DNA from: Clarireedia homoeocarpa
Lineage: Eukaryota; Ascomycota; Leotiomycetes; Helotiales; Rutstroemiaceae
DNA length: 64,000 bases
Direction: 5' to 3'
Assembly: GCA_001465935.1 (NCBI GenBank)
Contig: LNKV01000003.1
Location: forward strand, 1,246,363 to 1,310,362
Below, in pieces: positions 46,798 through 59,230 of the stretch. The number at the start of each line of letters is the position of its first letter. Within the stretch, counting starts at the first letter, position 1. The notes below the pieces were generated by a model, which was not told where the DNA came from, ran no database searches, and saw nothing but the letters and a program-made list of their open reading frames with translations. A program made the position numbers and the translations under genes.

Positions 46798-48348
46798 ATG
46801 GCAGACAGAAGGCCATCGAAACGTCGAAGATATGATAGCGAAACGTCTACGCCAGGCTATAGCTCCGCAGATGAATTAGCCAACGAACCAATTCGGCCTT
46901 CAAACAACGGCGCGCGTCGCGAGTCTGTACGCCGACAGTCGAGAACTTACTCTTCAGATGGCAGCGCCGACGAGCTCGACCATACCCATCCGAGTCATCA
47001 AAGTCCACACGACCGACTGAATTCACATAGATTAAGGAGCAGATCCAGCTCTCCTGAAGATACGCCTCGCTCGTCGCATTCCTCGCCTGGTCCGCCCTCA
47101 CCACCAGCACACGCACCGTTGAAACTGAATTACAAGCAGAAATTCATATTAAGAGGTCATCGCAAAGGAGTCGCTCAAGTGCGATTTTCACCCAATGGAC
47201 GCTGGATCGCTAGCTGCTCTGCCGACGGCACAATTAAAATCTGGGATGCAGAGACAGGAAAGCATATGCGAACAATGGAGGGACATCTTGCAGGAGTATC
47301 TACAATTGCTTGGAGTCCGGATTCCAATACGGTGGCATCTGGATCCGACGATAAGACCATCAGATTATGGGATAGAGCTACTGGCAAACCATATCCTGCA
47401 CCCCTGCTTGGTCACCACAACTATGTATACTCGTTGGCTTTCTCGCCCAAGGGCAATATGATGGCTAGTGGAAGTTACGATGAAGCTGTATTCCTATGGG
47501 ATTTACGCGCAAGGAGGCAAATGAGAAGTCTACCTGCACATTCGGATCCGGTTGGTGCGGTCGACTTCATAAGGGATGGGACGTTGGTTTGCAGTTGTTC
47601 TACGGATGGCCTAATGTAAGTTCCTCACATAAGTGGATTGCCCAAATATTATTTTCGATACTAAACCCTCGATGCAAATAGTCGTGTCTGGGATACCGCT
47701 ACCGGCCAATGTCTCAGAACTCTCGTCCACGAGGACAACGCTCCTGTTACCACTGTTCGATTCTCGCCCAATGGTCGATACATTTTAGCGTTCACACTCG
47801 ACTCCTGCATCCGGTTATGGGACTATGTTGCTGGGACGTGCAAGAAGACATATCAAGGTCATGTGAACAAGAAATACTCTCTAGGGGGCAGTTTTGGCTA
47901 CCGTGGTAATGAAGGCTTCATCAATTCCGGTAGCGAAGACGGTGACATACTGTTTTGGAACGTGAGAACTAAGGAGCTAGTTCAGAGAGTACACGCGCAT
48001 GATGGAGTTGTTTGTTGGGTGGACACTGCACCAGGACAAACTGGTACGGTGGTTAGTGGAGGACTAGACGGAACAGTTAGGATTTGGGTTAATGTAGATG
48101 AGGATGATGGATCCGATGGGCTTGATCACCTAAAGCTGGAGGCAAAACAAAATGACGGTAGCTTCAGGCGAGAAAATGGCGACGATGATATGAGTGATTA
48201 TAAGCTTGAACACGATCGTGGTCTGGAGAGAGGGAGACGGAGATATAGTAATGATACCCCAAGGGATGAAATGAGTGTTGACGGCGAACGGTCACGAGAG
48301 AGAGTCAATGATGATAGAAGGAGTGTGGATGAAATGGAGGAAGATTGA
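46798..48348 (+). CDS. swd3: WD40 protein, Swd3/WDR5-like COMPASS subunit
   Basis: Exons 46798-47615 and 47682-48348 (66-base intron, phase 2) give 494 residues. A Ser/Arg-rich N-terminus (1-105) precedes seven WD repeats beginning LNYKQKFILRGHRKGVAQV. Clear blades include CSADGTIKIWDAETGKHMRT, SGSDDKTIRLWDRATGK, SGSYDEAVFLWDLRARRQMR and SEDGDILFWNVRTKELVQ; the spacing matches WDR5/Swd3. The last 100 residues are acidic and low-complexity, which yeast Swd3 lacks but filamentous-fungal forms often show. Swd3 scaffolds the COMPASS histone H3K4 methyltransferase. Many WD40 proteins look alike, so the subunit name is a strong inference and not proven. Confidence 0.82.
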
Positions 48349-49591
48349 GAACAGGATGCTTAGGACTGGTAGTAATAGTATGCACCTGGCTGTTATTTCG
48401 CTGGAGATACCCATATCCCCAGTCCACGAGGCTAATGGAAATTTTAAAGGTCAACTCAATTCTACTCTAGAGAAACAAGCCGTTCTACCCCGAGAGAAGC
48501 TACCTTTTTCCGTAGTTCCACATCAAACAAAACAACGCCGCGACCAAAGAAATTGACCTCCGATTCTGGACCCACGCCACATTTAGCAGTGCCTTTTCCC
48601 TCCCGTCATCATACCAACAGCGGTCATCGGCTAAAGCGATCTGGACGCATCGCCATCATGGCTAGATAATACCGCACGACCACTGGCACCATTGACAACC
48701 TGTACTATGTTCAATGGCCCCCAACCCAGCAATTCCTCGAGCAGCACAGCCCAAACGCTAGACCTGTTTCACATAGATATTTATGACTGTGTTGTTAATT
48801 CCTGCATGGTCCCGACCGTCACTCGGCCGCTACCTCTCAGCCATCTCCCGAAGTTGGAGAAGCGTCCACTCAGCAGCCTCCCTACAGCATTAAGTTCTCC
48901 ACTCTGAATAGAGAATTTATTGATTACCTGAGTGGTGGTCCGGCCAACATAGCGAACAGCCATCGTCTACCTTCCTGCTTCACGTAAAACAACCTTCTGG
49001 ACCGGTTGTTAGTCGATGGCCCGGAAATGGTCGCCCGGCAGGTTGATTAAGCGCTTGCCGCCTATTGCGTGTATTTTCCTCGATAAATAAGTTTCTCGAG
49101 TCGCGGATGCGGTCGTGGTTATGTTCTCTCGCGCTCGTCGGTAGTGCCAAGGGCATACCTCGAAATGTACTTTGTCAAATGCGGTGCCCGTACGTGTATG
49201 CTGGCCGCTTCTAATTCAGGAGTAGAGACTGTCTGAGTGGTGAGATTCTCACATATACCCTGCAGTATGGTCAGGGTGAGTTGCGGTGTTTATTTTCGTT
49301 CTTCGAAATTGCGCTGATATGGTCGACGGTGGTCTTTGGTCGAAGCAGACTGGTGGCTTCACATGTTTTTTTTCTTTTCTTTTCTTTTTTTTCTTCTTTT
49401 TTCTCTCTCTCGAAGGTTTTAGTCTTTCGTTGGTTTGTACTTTCTTGGTTTGTTATATACTATATAAGGAGCAGATGGACTGCTTGTCTTGAATATCAAT
49501 ATTAGTTCCAATTTACTTTACTCATTTGATTCGAAATCTGTTCTGTTGTTTACGCTAGAAACCCTCAGGCATCCGATCTGCAGTATTCATC
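48349..49591. other. Intergenic region with pyrimidine tract
   Basis: 1.2 kb without a supported gene. A T/C-rich tract at 49367-49412 lies upstream of the next gene and is typical of fungal promoters. Confidence 0.5.
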
Positions 49592-51631
49592 ATGGCATCA
49601 GATGATTCAGATCGCAAAATTCAAGAGCAGAGGCTCTGGGAGACAACCAAGATATGGTATACCGTATCGGAAAGAAGTCAAAACTGTTATATTCGCTTCC
49701 CGCTGAGGAATGCACAAGGGAAACGACCGATGTATATTATTTACGCGGACACGAGACAGGGGCTACAGATTGGTCTCAAAGAGGATGAAAGCAAAAACGG
49801 TCCAGTAAATGAAACGTCCATATGCCATGTTCGACCGGGTGCCACTATGGAGCTATTCAATCAAACAATATCAAAAAGCGAACTTGAAATAAATAACCCG
49901 AGGTTGGCAAAGACTTTGTATGAGGCGACGGATACCGATGTAAGCTTAATGGAGAATAGATGACTGAAGAGGCCTTACTAACACACCATCAAGCCAGTGG
50001 GTAGGATGCATCTAATGATCAATTATTGGAAAAGCATAGGTTTAGTGGAAAAGCTGAATCCCCAGTACTATGCGACGCGTGGGCATACTGGCTATGCCAA
50101 AAAGCCAAAGGATCTTCAACCACGTGAACTTGAGGCTGAAAAAATAAAAACGGAACGATTGAGGGAGGAAATGAATAAAAAGATTGCGGAGTATTGTGCT
50201 AAATACGGCAAGGAGGCTCTCGCTGCTGCTGAAGCTAAAAAGGCTGCTGCTGAAGCTAAAAAAGCTGCTACTACATCGTCTTCTAAGCCGGCTAAATCCG
50301 CGCCTGAACAATCCAAAACGGCAAAAACGGCAAAAACGGCAGCACCGGCAGCACCAACAGCGAGAAGACCGACAGCTAGTGCTCCTTCAAAGCCTCGCTT
50401 GCAAGATGGGTCACGGGCGCCCATTACGCCCACGTCAAATTCAGCTCTGCCTGCTAAGCATCGGAATAAGGATACTTCCGTAAAAAGTGGCCCAGCTTCT
50501 GAACCTCGTCTTTCTACAAGTACTGGTGAACTCAAAAAATCCAGGCGAAAGGGCCCATTTATATACTCTAGCGATGAAGAAGATGGCACTTCCGGAGCGC
50601 CGGCTCGGCAAACACCTGGAGGTGGAAATAAAGATGATGGAGCTCGTTCTAGAAGTCAAAATCGCTCGGACCGTCGCCCTACTAGGGCACGCTCGCAGAG
50701 CTCTGACAGCTCTGGTTTGTTTGTTCGGCAAAGTCCCTCCCCGCCCAGAGTTATACCAGATGACACTTCCGAGTGGGAACCTTCGGGTCATGAGGATGCC
50801 CACTCAAAGCCAAATAAAGGCAAAGGCAAAGGCAAAGCACCCGTGGAGGATCTTAGCAAGGCCGAGAGGTTGATGACTGCTTGGTCAGCTCGGATTGAGA
50901 AAGAAAAAAAGGCTATTGCGGAGCTCAAGAAACAGCTCAAAAAGGATACATCAGATCTTAATAAGCGTAAACCTGATATGAAACCCCGCGAGTTTGCAGA
51001 TAAGGAACTTCAGCTAAAAAAACGAAACGGTTCGATTGCCAACAGAGAAACTGAATTGCAAGAAGCGATAGTTTCGTATGAAAAAGCTATCTCCGATTCT
51101 CGGGAAGGGACACCCGTCCCAGAGGAAAAGATAGTACAGCAAACACTGCAGAGTATGAGGGGAGAAACTCGTAAGATGACGGAGACTCCGGCCCCTCCTA
51201 AAAGGAACAACAGGGACAGGAGCAAAACTCGCCATGGCGTAGGATCTGATGAAATTCTCCCGAGCACAGAACACCAAGGCAGGAAGAGGCGAGCGGAGAG
51301 CCCGAACAGAGCAAAGCCGAAGAGACCGGGAGTCTCAGGTGATAATGGGGAGCCAACGAAAGTCGGGTCGAGCTCGCGCCGTAAACATAGAAATAAAGAG
51401 GTGATCAGCGACGAGAGTGATCATTATATAGGGAATGAAAGAGTGAACGAGAGGACTGGACTGAGGGAGGGGGGGAACTGGGTTGAGAATAGTGGGCCCC
51501 AAAACCCAACATACCTGGAGCGCGAGACGATGGAACTTGAGCGAGCACAGAAAAAGACACTCAGGAGGATGATAAAGGCGTGGGAAGATAAAGGCAGTAA
51601 AGGCAGAAAACCCACCATCAATGACGTCTGA
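49592..51631 (+). CDS. Hypothetical charged, disordered protein
   Basis: Exons 49592-49939 and 49994-51631 (54-base intron, phase 0, branch TTACTAAC) give 661 residues. Residues 1-140 look folded (IWYTVSERSQNCYIRFPLR, PMYIIYADTRQGLQIGL) but match no domain I know. After that come an Ala/Lys coiled coil with KKAAAEAKKAA repeats, Ser/Arg/Pro-rich stretches, GKGKGKAP, a Lys/Glu coiled coil near 420-500, and basic clusters (GRKRRAESPNRAKPKRPG) that would serve as nuclear signals. A nuclear, possibly chromatin-related role is only a guess from composition. Confidence 0.7.
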
Positions 51632-52422
51632 TGAATCCCTCCGGATGGATTTCTTGCGCACGAATTGATGAACGGGATTGAATATCAAAGTAATATATCT
51701 ACATATATATTGAAGGCGTATTGGTGTTGCGAGAATTGGAAAATATATGGAGTACTTGGAAGCAATGATTTGGAGTGGAGTAGATTCGTATATGAGAATC
51801 AACAACTTGCGGACCTACTTCATGCCAACTTGGTATGACGAATTGTCTCCCAATATTGTGTGTGCAATGTTCGCAAAGCTCCTTCGAGGAGAACATGGCT
51901 GTCACGTGATTGTGTCACTCCCCATTTTTCGGTGAATCTCCCACAGTAAAGTAAGCTTCCTCAACAACGTCAAGACGTCATCCATTCGATCCCGAATGCC
52001 AACTTTTTGTGCTCGATCTTTCGCAACTTGCAGTCGGAATTCCAGCAAATTCTACCCCATGAAGAATTGGGACTGCAAGAATTGATAAGATGTATAGAGA
52101 GAAGAATGCGAACCCCCGGGTGTCATCTGGATCCTGATATGTAGTCTACGGATGGACTTTCGATTCTGGCGCAGGCTAAGGAACCGTCAATGCCGTCAAT
52201 GCCGTCAGTATGCACTATCGAGATCTGGCCCAGGTACAGATCTGTAGCTCTCGATGAGCTGCTAATATGGCGTCTATTAATTAACAACACACGGATGTTA
52301 TTCGACTCTGCTCGACTTTGCTCGACTGTTCTTTTTTACATTCAACCTCCAGTGTATCCATTGCAAAGGCCACCCGTTTCCAATTTTAACCCTAATTTTA
52401 CCCACTTCAAGGCTCATTCACC
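51632..52422. other. Intergenic region
   Basis: About 790 bases. TGCTCGACT repeats three times near 52310-52330, just upstream of the next start, and may belong to its promoter. Nothing else recognised. Confidence 0.45.
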
Positions 52423-53784
52423 ATGGCTTTAGACTCTAAGCCTACAATAGTTATCGTCGGCACCGGGTGGGCAGGATGGACACTAACTCAAGACCTTTCC
52501 CCTTCGACTCATCACTCATCTCCATATAACCTTGTTGTGATTTCCCCTTCTCGTACTATGGCCCTGACACCCCTCCTTGCCTCAGCCGCCTGCTCCATAT
52601 TTGACTTCCGTCTTGCCGAAGAGCCAGTCCGTCGGCGGTCGAAATACTTTGAAAAATACCAGGCCGTCGTCACAGACATCAACTTCGACAGCAAGATAGT
52701 CAAGTGCAGGGCTAGTATAGGGGGCAGCGGTGTGAGTGGGGAGTCGGGAACAGACTTGTACATGGAAAAAGAAGAAGCCGAGTTTGATGTCAAGTACGAT
52801 AAACTTATTCTTGCCCCTGGTTGCGAGACGAATACTTTTGGGACGCCGGGGGTTAGGGAGAATGCGCTATTCATGAAGACTGTTCCGGATGCCAGAAGGC
52901 TAAGAGAGGGGATTCTAGATTGCTTGGAAAGGGCAAGCTTGCCCACTGTGAGCGAAGAAGAAAAGAAGAGTCTGCTGCATTTTGTCATAGTTGGTGGCGG
53001 ACCAACAGGTATCGAACTTGCAGCTGAGGTCGATGAGCTGATTCAGGAGCATTTGAGTGAAGTGTATCCAAAGCTCAAGGGTCTTTGTACGATCAGCATC
53101 TATGATGTCGCAGATCGACTTCTAGGACAGTTTGGAGAAAAGCTCAGCGAATATGCGATGGAGAAGTTTGAAGAGCGAGGAACCGTCAAAGTCAAGACTG
53201 GTCGGCATATCCAAGAGATAAAGAAACATAGTCTCGTTAGTAAGGAGGAGGGAGAAGTCCCCTTCGGAGTTGCAGTCTGGGCTGTAGGGAATACCGCAGG
53301 GGAGTTGGTGAAGGGACTAAAGTGTAGGAAAAGTGAAGGACTTCAGAGAATTCAGACAGACAAATGGCTGAGAGTTCTTGTTCCGGAGTCCAAAGGAGAA
53401 GAGCAAGATGGTGCAAAGGGCGATATTATTGAAGATGTGTATGCACTTGGCGATGCAGCGGATATCGTGAACGGTCAATTACCTACAACGGCTGAAGTCG
53501 CTGTGCAAAAGGCGAAATGGCTAGCAAAACATCTCATGGATGCTGGCTTATATGGCGAAGCTACACAGGGGGCGCCATTCTTATATAAAAACAAGGCGAT
53601 GATAGCTAACCTGGGAGAAAACGATGGCGTTGTGCAGGGCAAGACGGAATGGACGGGCATTGGGGCTTTCTTGGCGTGGAGGAGCGGAAGTCTTACTTGG
53701 ACGAGGGGATGGAGGAGGAGGGTTATGGTGTTGGTTAATTGGGTGGCTAACTGGGTTGATGGGAGGGAGATTGCTAGGAGGTGA
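52423..53784 (+). CDS. Type II NADH dehydrogenase-like FAD oxidoreductase (NDH-2)
   Basis: Single exon, 453 residues. The first Rossmann motif is IVIVGTGWAGWTL for FAD; the second, HFVIVGGGPTGIELAAEVDE, binds NADH. Between them are LTPLLASAACSIFDFR and the EEPVRR stretch typical of NDH-2. A third motif EDVYALGDAAD contacts FAD. The C-terminus GAFLAWRSGSLTWTRGWRRR to GREIARR matches the short membrane-binding helices of the family. The enzyme passes electrons from NADH to ubiquinone without pumping protons. It is shorter than yeast Nde1/Ndi1 and shows no obvious mitochondrial presequence, so location is uncertain; an AIF/AMID-like role is the main alternative. Confidence 0.85.
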   Translation: MALDSKPTIVIVGTGWAGWTLTQDLSPSTHHSSPYNLVVISPSRTMALTPLLASAACSIFDFRLAEEPVRRRSKYFEKYQAVVTDINFDSKIVKCRASIGGSGVSGESGTDLYMEKEEAEFDVKYDKLILAPGCETNTFGTPGVRENALFMKTVPDARRLREGILDCLERASLPTVSEEEKKSLLHFVIVGGGPTGIELAAEVDELIQEHLSEVYPKLKGLCTISIYDVADRLLGQFGEKLSEYAMEKFEERGTVKVKTGRHIQEIKKHSLVSKEEGEVPFGVAVWAVGNTAGELVKGLKCRKSEGLQRIQTDKWLRVLVPESKGEEQDGAKGDIIEDVYALGDAADIVNGQLPTTAEVAVQKAKWLAKHLMDAGLYGEATQGAPFLYKNKAMIANLGENDGVVQGKTEWTGIGAFLAWRSGSLTWTRGWRRRVMVLVNWVANWVDGREIARR

Positions 53785-54227
53785 GAGGTTGTAAGGATAT
53801 GAGCGGATTTGCTCGGCTCCCGGCTTCGTCGACGAGGTCGGCTCCCCCACACACGTGCTTTCCCATTCTGTGGTGGGGCTGGGGGGTTATCGTTATCTTA
53901 GCTTCAAGCTCGGACGTATCACAAGCAATTCCAAAGTTAACTTATGCTCCGAGTCTTTCTTCTGTCAACATCTATTACCTTGCATCACAATCCTTTACTT
54001 TCTAATGACCATTCATCCATACCGCAGCATCTCTTGAGTAGGAATTGATATATTTTCACAAGGCATGCCGAACACTCATTAATCTCGCAATTTCAAAGTG
54101 TCGAGGTACCAACTCTCAAGGCAGTTGGTTGCCTAAATCAACATCTGCGACTACGAGATCTCAATGGTCTACGAAGCCATCGCAGAACCTCAGCACGCTT
54201 CTTCCCTCTCTCCAAATATCTTGCGAA
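53785..54227. other. Intergenic spacer
   Basis: 443 bases between the NDH-2-like gene and the SNF2 gene; the SNF2 promoter is expected here. Nothing specific recognised. Confidence 0.45.
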
Positions 54228-57200
54228 ATGGCTCCCGAAAATTCCGGTATAGAAGACGTCATACCGCGAAAGCGCAAACCTGAGCATCCGACATCTGAGC
54301 CCCGCTTGGTATGGTTCCACTCTGACTGCGATTCGATTCCATGCTGACTTTTGTATAGAAGACGAAGAAAATTGCAACAGCTGAGGGTAGAGGTCTAAGC
54401 ACGTCAATCGATCAATCCCAGGTGCAAGATTCGAGTTTCATCGTCCCTTTCGCCTCTCCTGCCAACGTTCCATCGACCGTAATCGACGGCTATATTTCAG
54501 ACATTACCAAGTACATACCTGCGGGATGCATACGGATTACGAGAAATGAGTGCGCTATTTTACAAGAGGTCTTCGAATCTAGTCAGTTCTGGCAAGCTTT
54601 CATGCATCCGCGCGACATTTACAACCTTCAAGCTGCTAGATTCTTATCAAACGAAACTCAAGAGAAGCTCTCTAACTCTTCATTTCTTAATCCATTTCGC
54701 GGTCTTCATAATGCCGGATGGATTCGCATGGAGTTCAAATCAAACGGCAGTCACATTGGTCAGGCGAGAGTCTATATACTACCTGATGATGTTGGAAGAG
54801 CTTCAATCGACCGAAAAATAATCCCATTGCGCAAATCATTACAGCTCTTACTGGCTCAGGTCGACATATCTAAAGCTACTTGGGAAGGTCAATGGTCGGA
54901 AGATATGCCGGTCCGGCATATAGATCAATCCCTGAATACAAATTATATCCATAATCATGTTACTCTTTTCGACATATTCAATAACCTTCCGACTCCGAAT
55001 CCGGATCCATCAATTGTTCTGGATGAACATGTGAAAGATGCAATGTATGCTCTGCTAGAAGGCAGTGTAGCAGGTATAGATAGCAACACACAGATGCATC
55101 CATATCAAGTGAGAAAATTTCTGTCCATTTCATATCCTGTGATTTCAGAGCTCATTCTCTCCTATACCGTTCGATTGCAGTGCTAAGAGAAAGACATCAC
55201 TAACAATATTGTGTTTGCGTAGCGTCGATCGGCAGCATTAATGCTTCAACGGGAAACTCAACCGGCACAGATTCTAGATCCACGATTTCGCATAATAAAA
55301 GATTTGAGAGGACAAGATTGGTATTGTGATTTGTATGCTACCACTTGTTTCAAGGAGCCACGTTTCTATGAGACTCCTAAGGGTGGCATATGCGCCGAGA
55401 ACATGGGATTAGGAAAAACTTTGATCTGTCTTGCTCTTGTTCTTGCAACCAGACATTTATCATCAAAGGCGCCTGTGGAGTATTCCGTAGGATCGACTCC
55501 TGTGCGGAAGACAACTGGCTCTCTTATGGACATGGCAGCTTCAACTATAGGTAGGACTGGTACGCCATGGAAACGAGATCTTAGCAGATTAGAAGTCGAA
55601 CAAGGATACGAATATGACCGAGTTCGTACAGCACTTAAGCAAGGAGCTGGATTTTATTGGTTGCCACCGGCGGAGCGTCGCCGGCAAACGCGCAACCCGA
55701 CAGCCATACCCCCTCGGAAGATATGGCTTACAAATGCTACTCTTGTGGTTATCCCAGCTAATTTGATATCTCAGTGGAAGCAAGAAATACTGAAGCACAC
55801 CCCTGGCCTGAGTGTCTTCATTGTAGATTCCCCGAAGACAATCATCCCGTCCGCACCGGAATTGGCCGAATTCGATCTAATTTTGTTCAGTAAATCCGCA
55901 TTTGAGAGGGAACTTAGAGATAAAGGAGACAAATCGATAGCCTCGTCTTGCAGCTGTTCTGACGACGATGGTATCCATGACCGGGGTTGTCGTTATCTCA
56001 AACGATCTCCGTTGAAGGATCTTCACTTCAAACGCCTTATCACTGACGAGGGGCACAACTTTGGAAATGCTTCCAAAAGCTCGAAGACTGAAGCTGTTAT
56101 TGCTGTTGACTCATTGCAGCTTGATGCTAGATGGATAGTTTCCGGAACACCCACGCAGGGCCTATACGGCGTTGATGAAGCAGCTTCCATCAACAAAAGA
56201 TCCCTACACTGTTATGATAGCAGTAATTCTTCTGAAGATATAGATGATCAGCCAGTTCCACCGAAATCTTCTCTTAAGCAAGAGAAATTGTTCTTTCAAC
56301 AAGAGCTCAAAGATCTCGAGAAGCTTGGTAACATTGCAACGATGTACCTTAAAGCTCGACCGTGGGCAAACACTTTTGAAGACCGGGATATGGCATCTTG
56401 GTCTGCATTGATAATGCAACCCCGACACGGTCGTAAAAATCATGGCGATCATGAAATGCTTAAGTCTACACTCGAAGGAATGATTATCAGACACAGGGTG
56501 GAAGATATTAACCAGGAGCTACAGCTTCCGCCCCTTCACCAGAAGGTTGTCTATCTTGACGGCTCAATGCAGGACAAGATTTCCCTGAATATCTTCTCGA
56601 TGATGATTGTTTCCAACGCGGTCACCTCAGAGCGTAAAGACGCGGATTATTTATTCCATCCGCGGCAGAGAGGCCCGCTCCAGACTCTGGTGTCCAATCT
56701 AAGACAGGCAAGTTTTCATTGGAGCGGATATACCACTGACATGGTGCAAAGCACAGTGGATATTTCCAAGAGATTCCTCGAAGAAGGGAAAGTTCCGGTG
56801 ACGTCGGAGGATGAACAACTCCTAAGACAAGCAATTCAGATAGGCGAAGTCGCACTCTCTAATAACATCTTTAGAGTTGTCAGTACACTTCATGAAATGT
56901 CGATGTACGTTCAAAGCGACTTCGACCAGATGGTAACTGCGGCCTGGGCTCTTGATGGCGATCACAGAAGACCTACGCTGATGGGTGCGCATATGATCAC
57001 CGAGGCGCAGAAATTTCTCCGCACACACGACGTGGAAGGAGATCCCAATATCAATTTCGCAGAGGAAGGTATCCGTGTTATGACAGCAGCGCGCCTTGGA
57101 AGTATTTCTAAAAACACATCAAAGAAAAGTAGGAAAGCACCTACCCTTGCTGGAGGCGTAACGGTCGAGGAGCCTTCGAAGCCTGGCATTAGTTCCAGCC

Positions 57201-58429
57201 CACGCAAGTCCATTAGTATTTCTAATAATTCTGAAGAGGCTTCGCTTGGTCTTAAGAATAAAGCAGGTGGCTCCGCTGCCACTGAATTACTAAGTGAGTT
57301 TGAAGAACGGCGTGAAGAAAACAACATGATCGTCGAACATCGCTTCCTATCCATGTTGCACAGCTTGTATAATGGCGACTTTGCTGCCTTCAATAACCTT
57401 AATCATGTGGATACTTTTGAACTCGAGAGGAATGTCTTGACTGCTTCTGCGGAGGCTGCTTTAATCACATCAACGGCTTCTGCAAAGTTGTCTTATCTCA
57501 TGGACCAGATTCATCTCTATCATGAAAATGAGAAAATCATAATCTTTTACGAAACAGAAAACGTCGCTTACTACATAGCGCAAGCTCTCGAATATATGAA
57601 CATTCAGCATTTAATCTATGCGAAGAGCCTTTCAACCGCCCAACGTTCTCACTACGTTGTTACCTTCAACCAAACTCCGCATTTCCGTGTCCTTCTCATG
57701 GATGTGCAACAAGCTGCTTTCGGTCTCGATATCAGTGCTGCTTCACGAGTTTATTTTGTCAATCCGGTTTTCTCCCCACAAATTGAAGCACAAGCTGTCA
57801 AGCGCGCACATCGCATAGGTCAACTGAAGCCTGTATATGTTGAGACATTGGTTCTGAAAGGCTCCATCGAAGAGGCTATCGTACGGCGACGAGATAACAT
57901 GACGAATCAGGAACACAACAAACTGAAAACTATTCTAGACGATAACACTATCTATGAATGGATCAAAAACGTCCGCTTCTCCCCTCTCCCCATAGAGAGT
58001 ATTCCTGGGCCGAGTCAAATGGCTCAGCTCAGGTATCCTCAACCGATGTTGAGACGTCGGGCCCAAGAATGTGAAGCAAATACCGAGTTTCCGTCAGGTA
58101 GAAAGAAGAATAAGAAGAATTTAAAATTCCAGAGAAAGGAGCTCATCCGAACAGTTTTACAGTGGCAAGCTAGCATTGCTAGAAGAGATCCCGAATCTAT
58201 CAAGCTACTTAACCGTATTCGGGCGTTACCGAAAGATATTCGAGAGATAATTTCACGTCATGTGATGGGACGCAAGTTGCAGATCTATTATCGAAGTCAT
58301 TGGAGAGATGCAGAGTTTGAAAATGATGAGGATGAAATCTATGAGTCTGAGGGCCTTCGATCGGTTCCTGGTATGTTTGGGACGACGGACACGCCGAGGA
58401 TGAGTTCTTCGCCTCTTATGTGTGCTTGA
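54228..58429 (+). CDS. SNF2-family DNA-dependent ATPase
   Basis: Exons 54228-54308, 54359-55108 and 55223-58429 join in phase 0 to 1,345 residues. The ATPase core begins at HPYQRRSAALMLQRE (the SNF2 Q-motif region). Motif I is ENMGLGKT near residue 334, motif II reads TDEGHNF near 551 (DEGH in place of DEAH/DEGH variants), motif III follows at WIVSGTPTQG, and motif VI AVKRAHRIGQ is near 1137. A Cys-rich insert CSCSDDDGIHDRGC lies before motif II. The inter-lobe insert is long (about 300 residues) but I see no RING finger, so it is not a classical Rad5. The family remodels chromatin or clears stalled repair intermediates; the exact role is unknown. Confidence 0.88.
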
Positions 58430-59230
58430 GCCGATTGATGAGGATTGAGTGGGCATAGAGGTTCGCGATGCGTTTCTGATCTGGAATGGTTTGTATTATT
58501 TTGTATTATAGGCTATATATTTCTAAATTCAAAAGGGATGACTGCGAGGGTGTAGGAAGGGAATCATAATGCTGGGAATTTGGATAGGGACAGTAGGAAG
58601 GCGATATACACGCGCGTGTTCGAAGATCAAAATAAAAGTAACGTTGGAACAAGTTTTCTTTATAACCAGATCGCAAAATCACAGAGGGAAGGCTCGTTTT
58701 GTACTGGCTGTGCACTACCTTGTAAGGGAAAACATTTTCATTTCGGGATAGGTGTGGGTGGCGGCCTGGATACACACAGTCAGCATGCCGATATCTTCGA
58801 TTAGGATTGCGAGAGAGTTATGAGGCACAGGATGGATACTGGATGAGGAGAGCTAAAGTTGAGTAAAGATGTGGGGGTGATGGCTAACTTCTAGGAGAAT
58901 GCGACGGGAGGATTGAAGATTTGACAAAGGTTTGTTTTACTCGGCTCCACGAAAGGTATATTGGTGGAGATGAGAAGACTCATTCAATATATCTAATGTT
59001 CAGCATTCTAACTAATCTGAATAATACCACGAAAGTGCTAGCATTGGCTCGAATTCTCTTAGGATTATATACAGCTATTGCTCTTCTTTACTTGACAACC
59101 AAATACTAACAGTATGCTCCGCATACCGCTCTCTTCGCAGATACTTTCCAGCTGACCAAAGAAAGCTCAAAAAACCGCCCACCCCCCAAGCACACACATC
59201 TACTCCCTCTTACCCAATCCGAACCGACGG
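58430..59230. other. Convergent 3' spacer
   Basis: 800 bases between two stop codons. No feature recognised. Confidence 0.45.
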
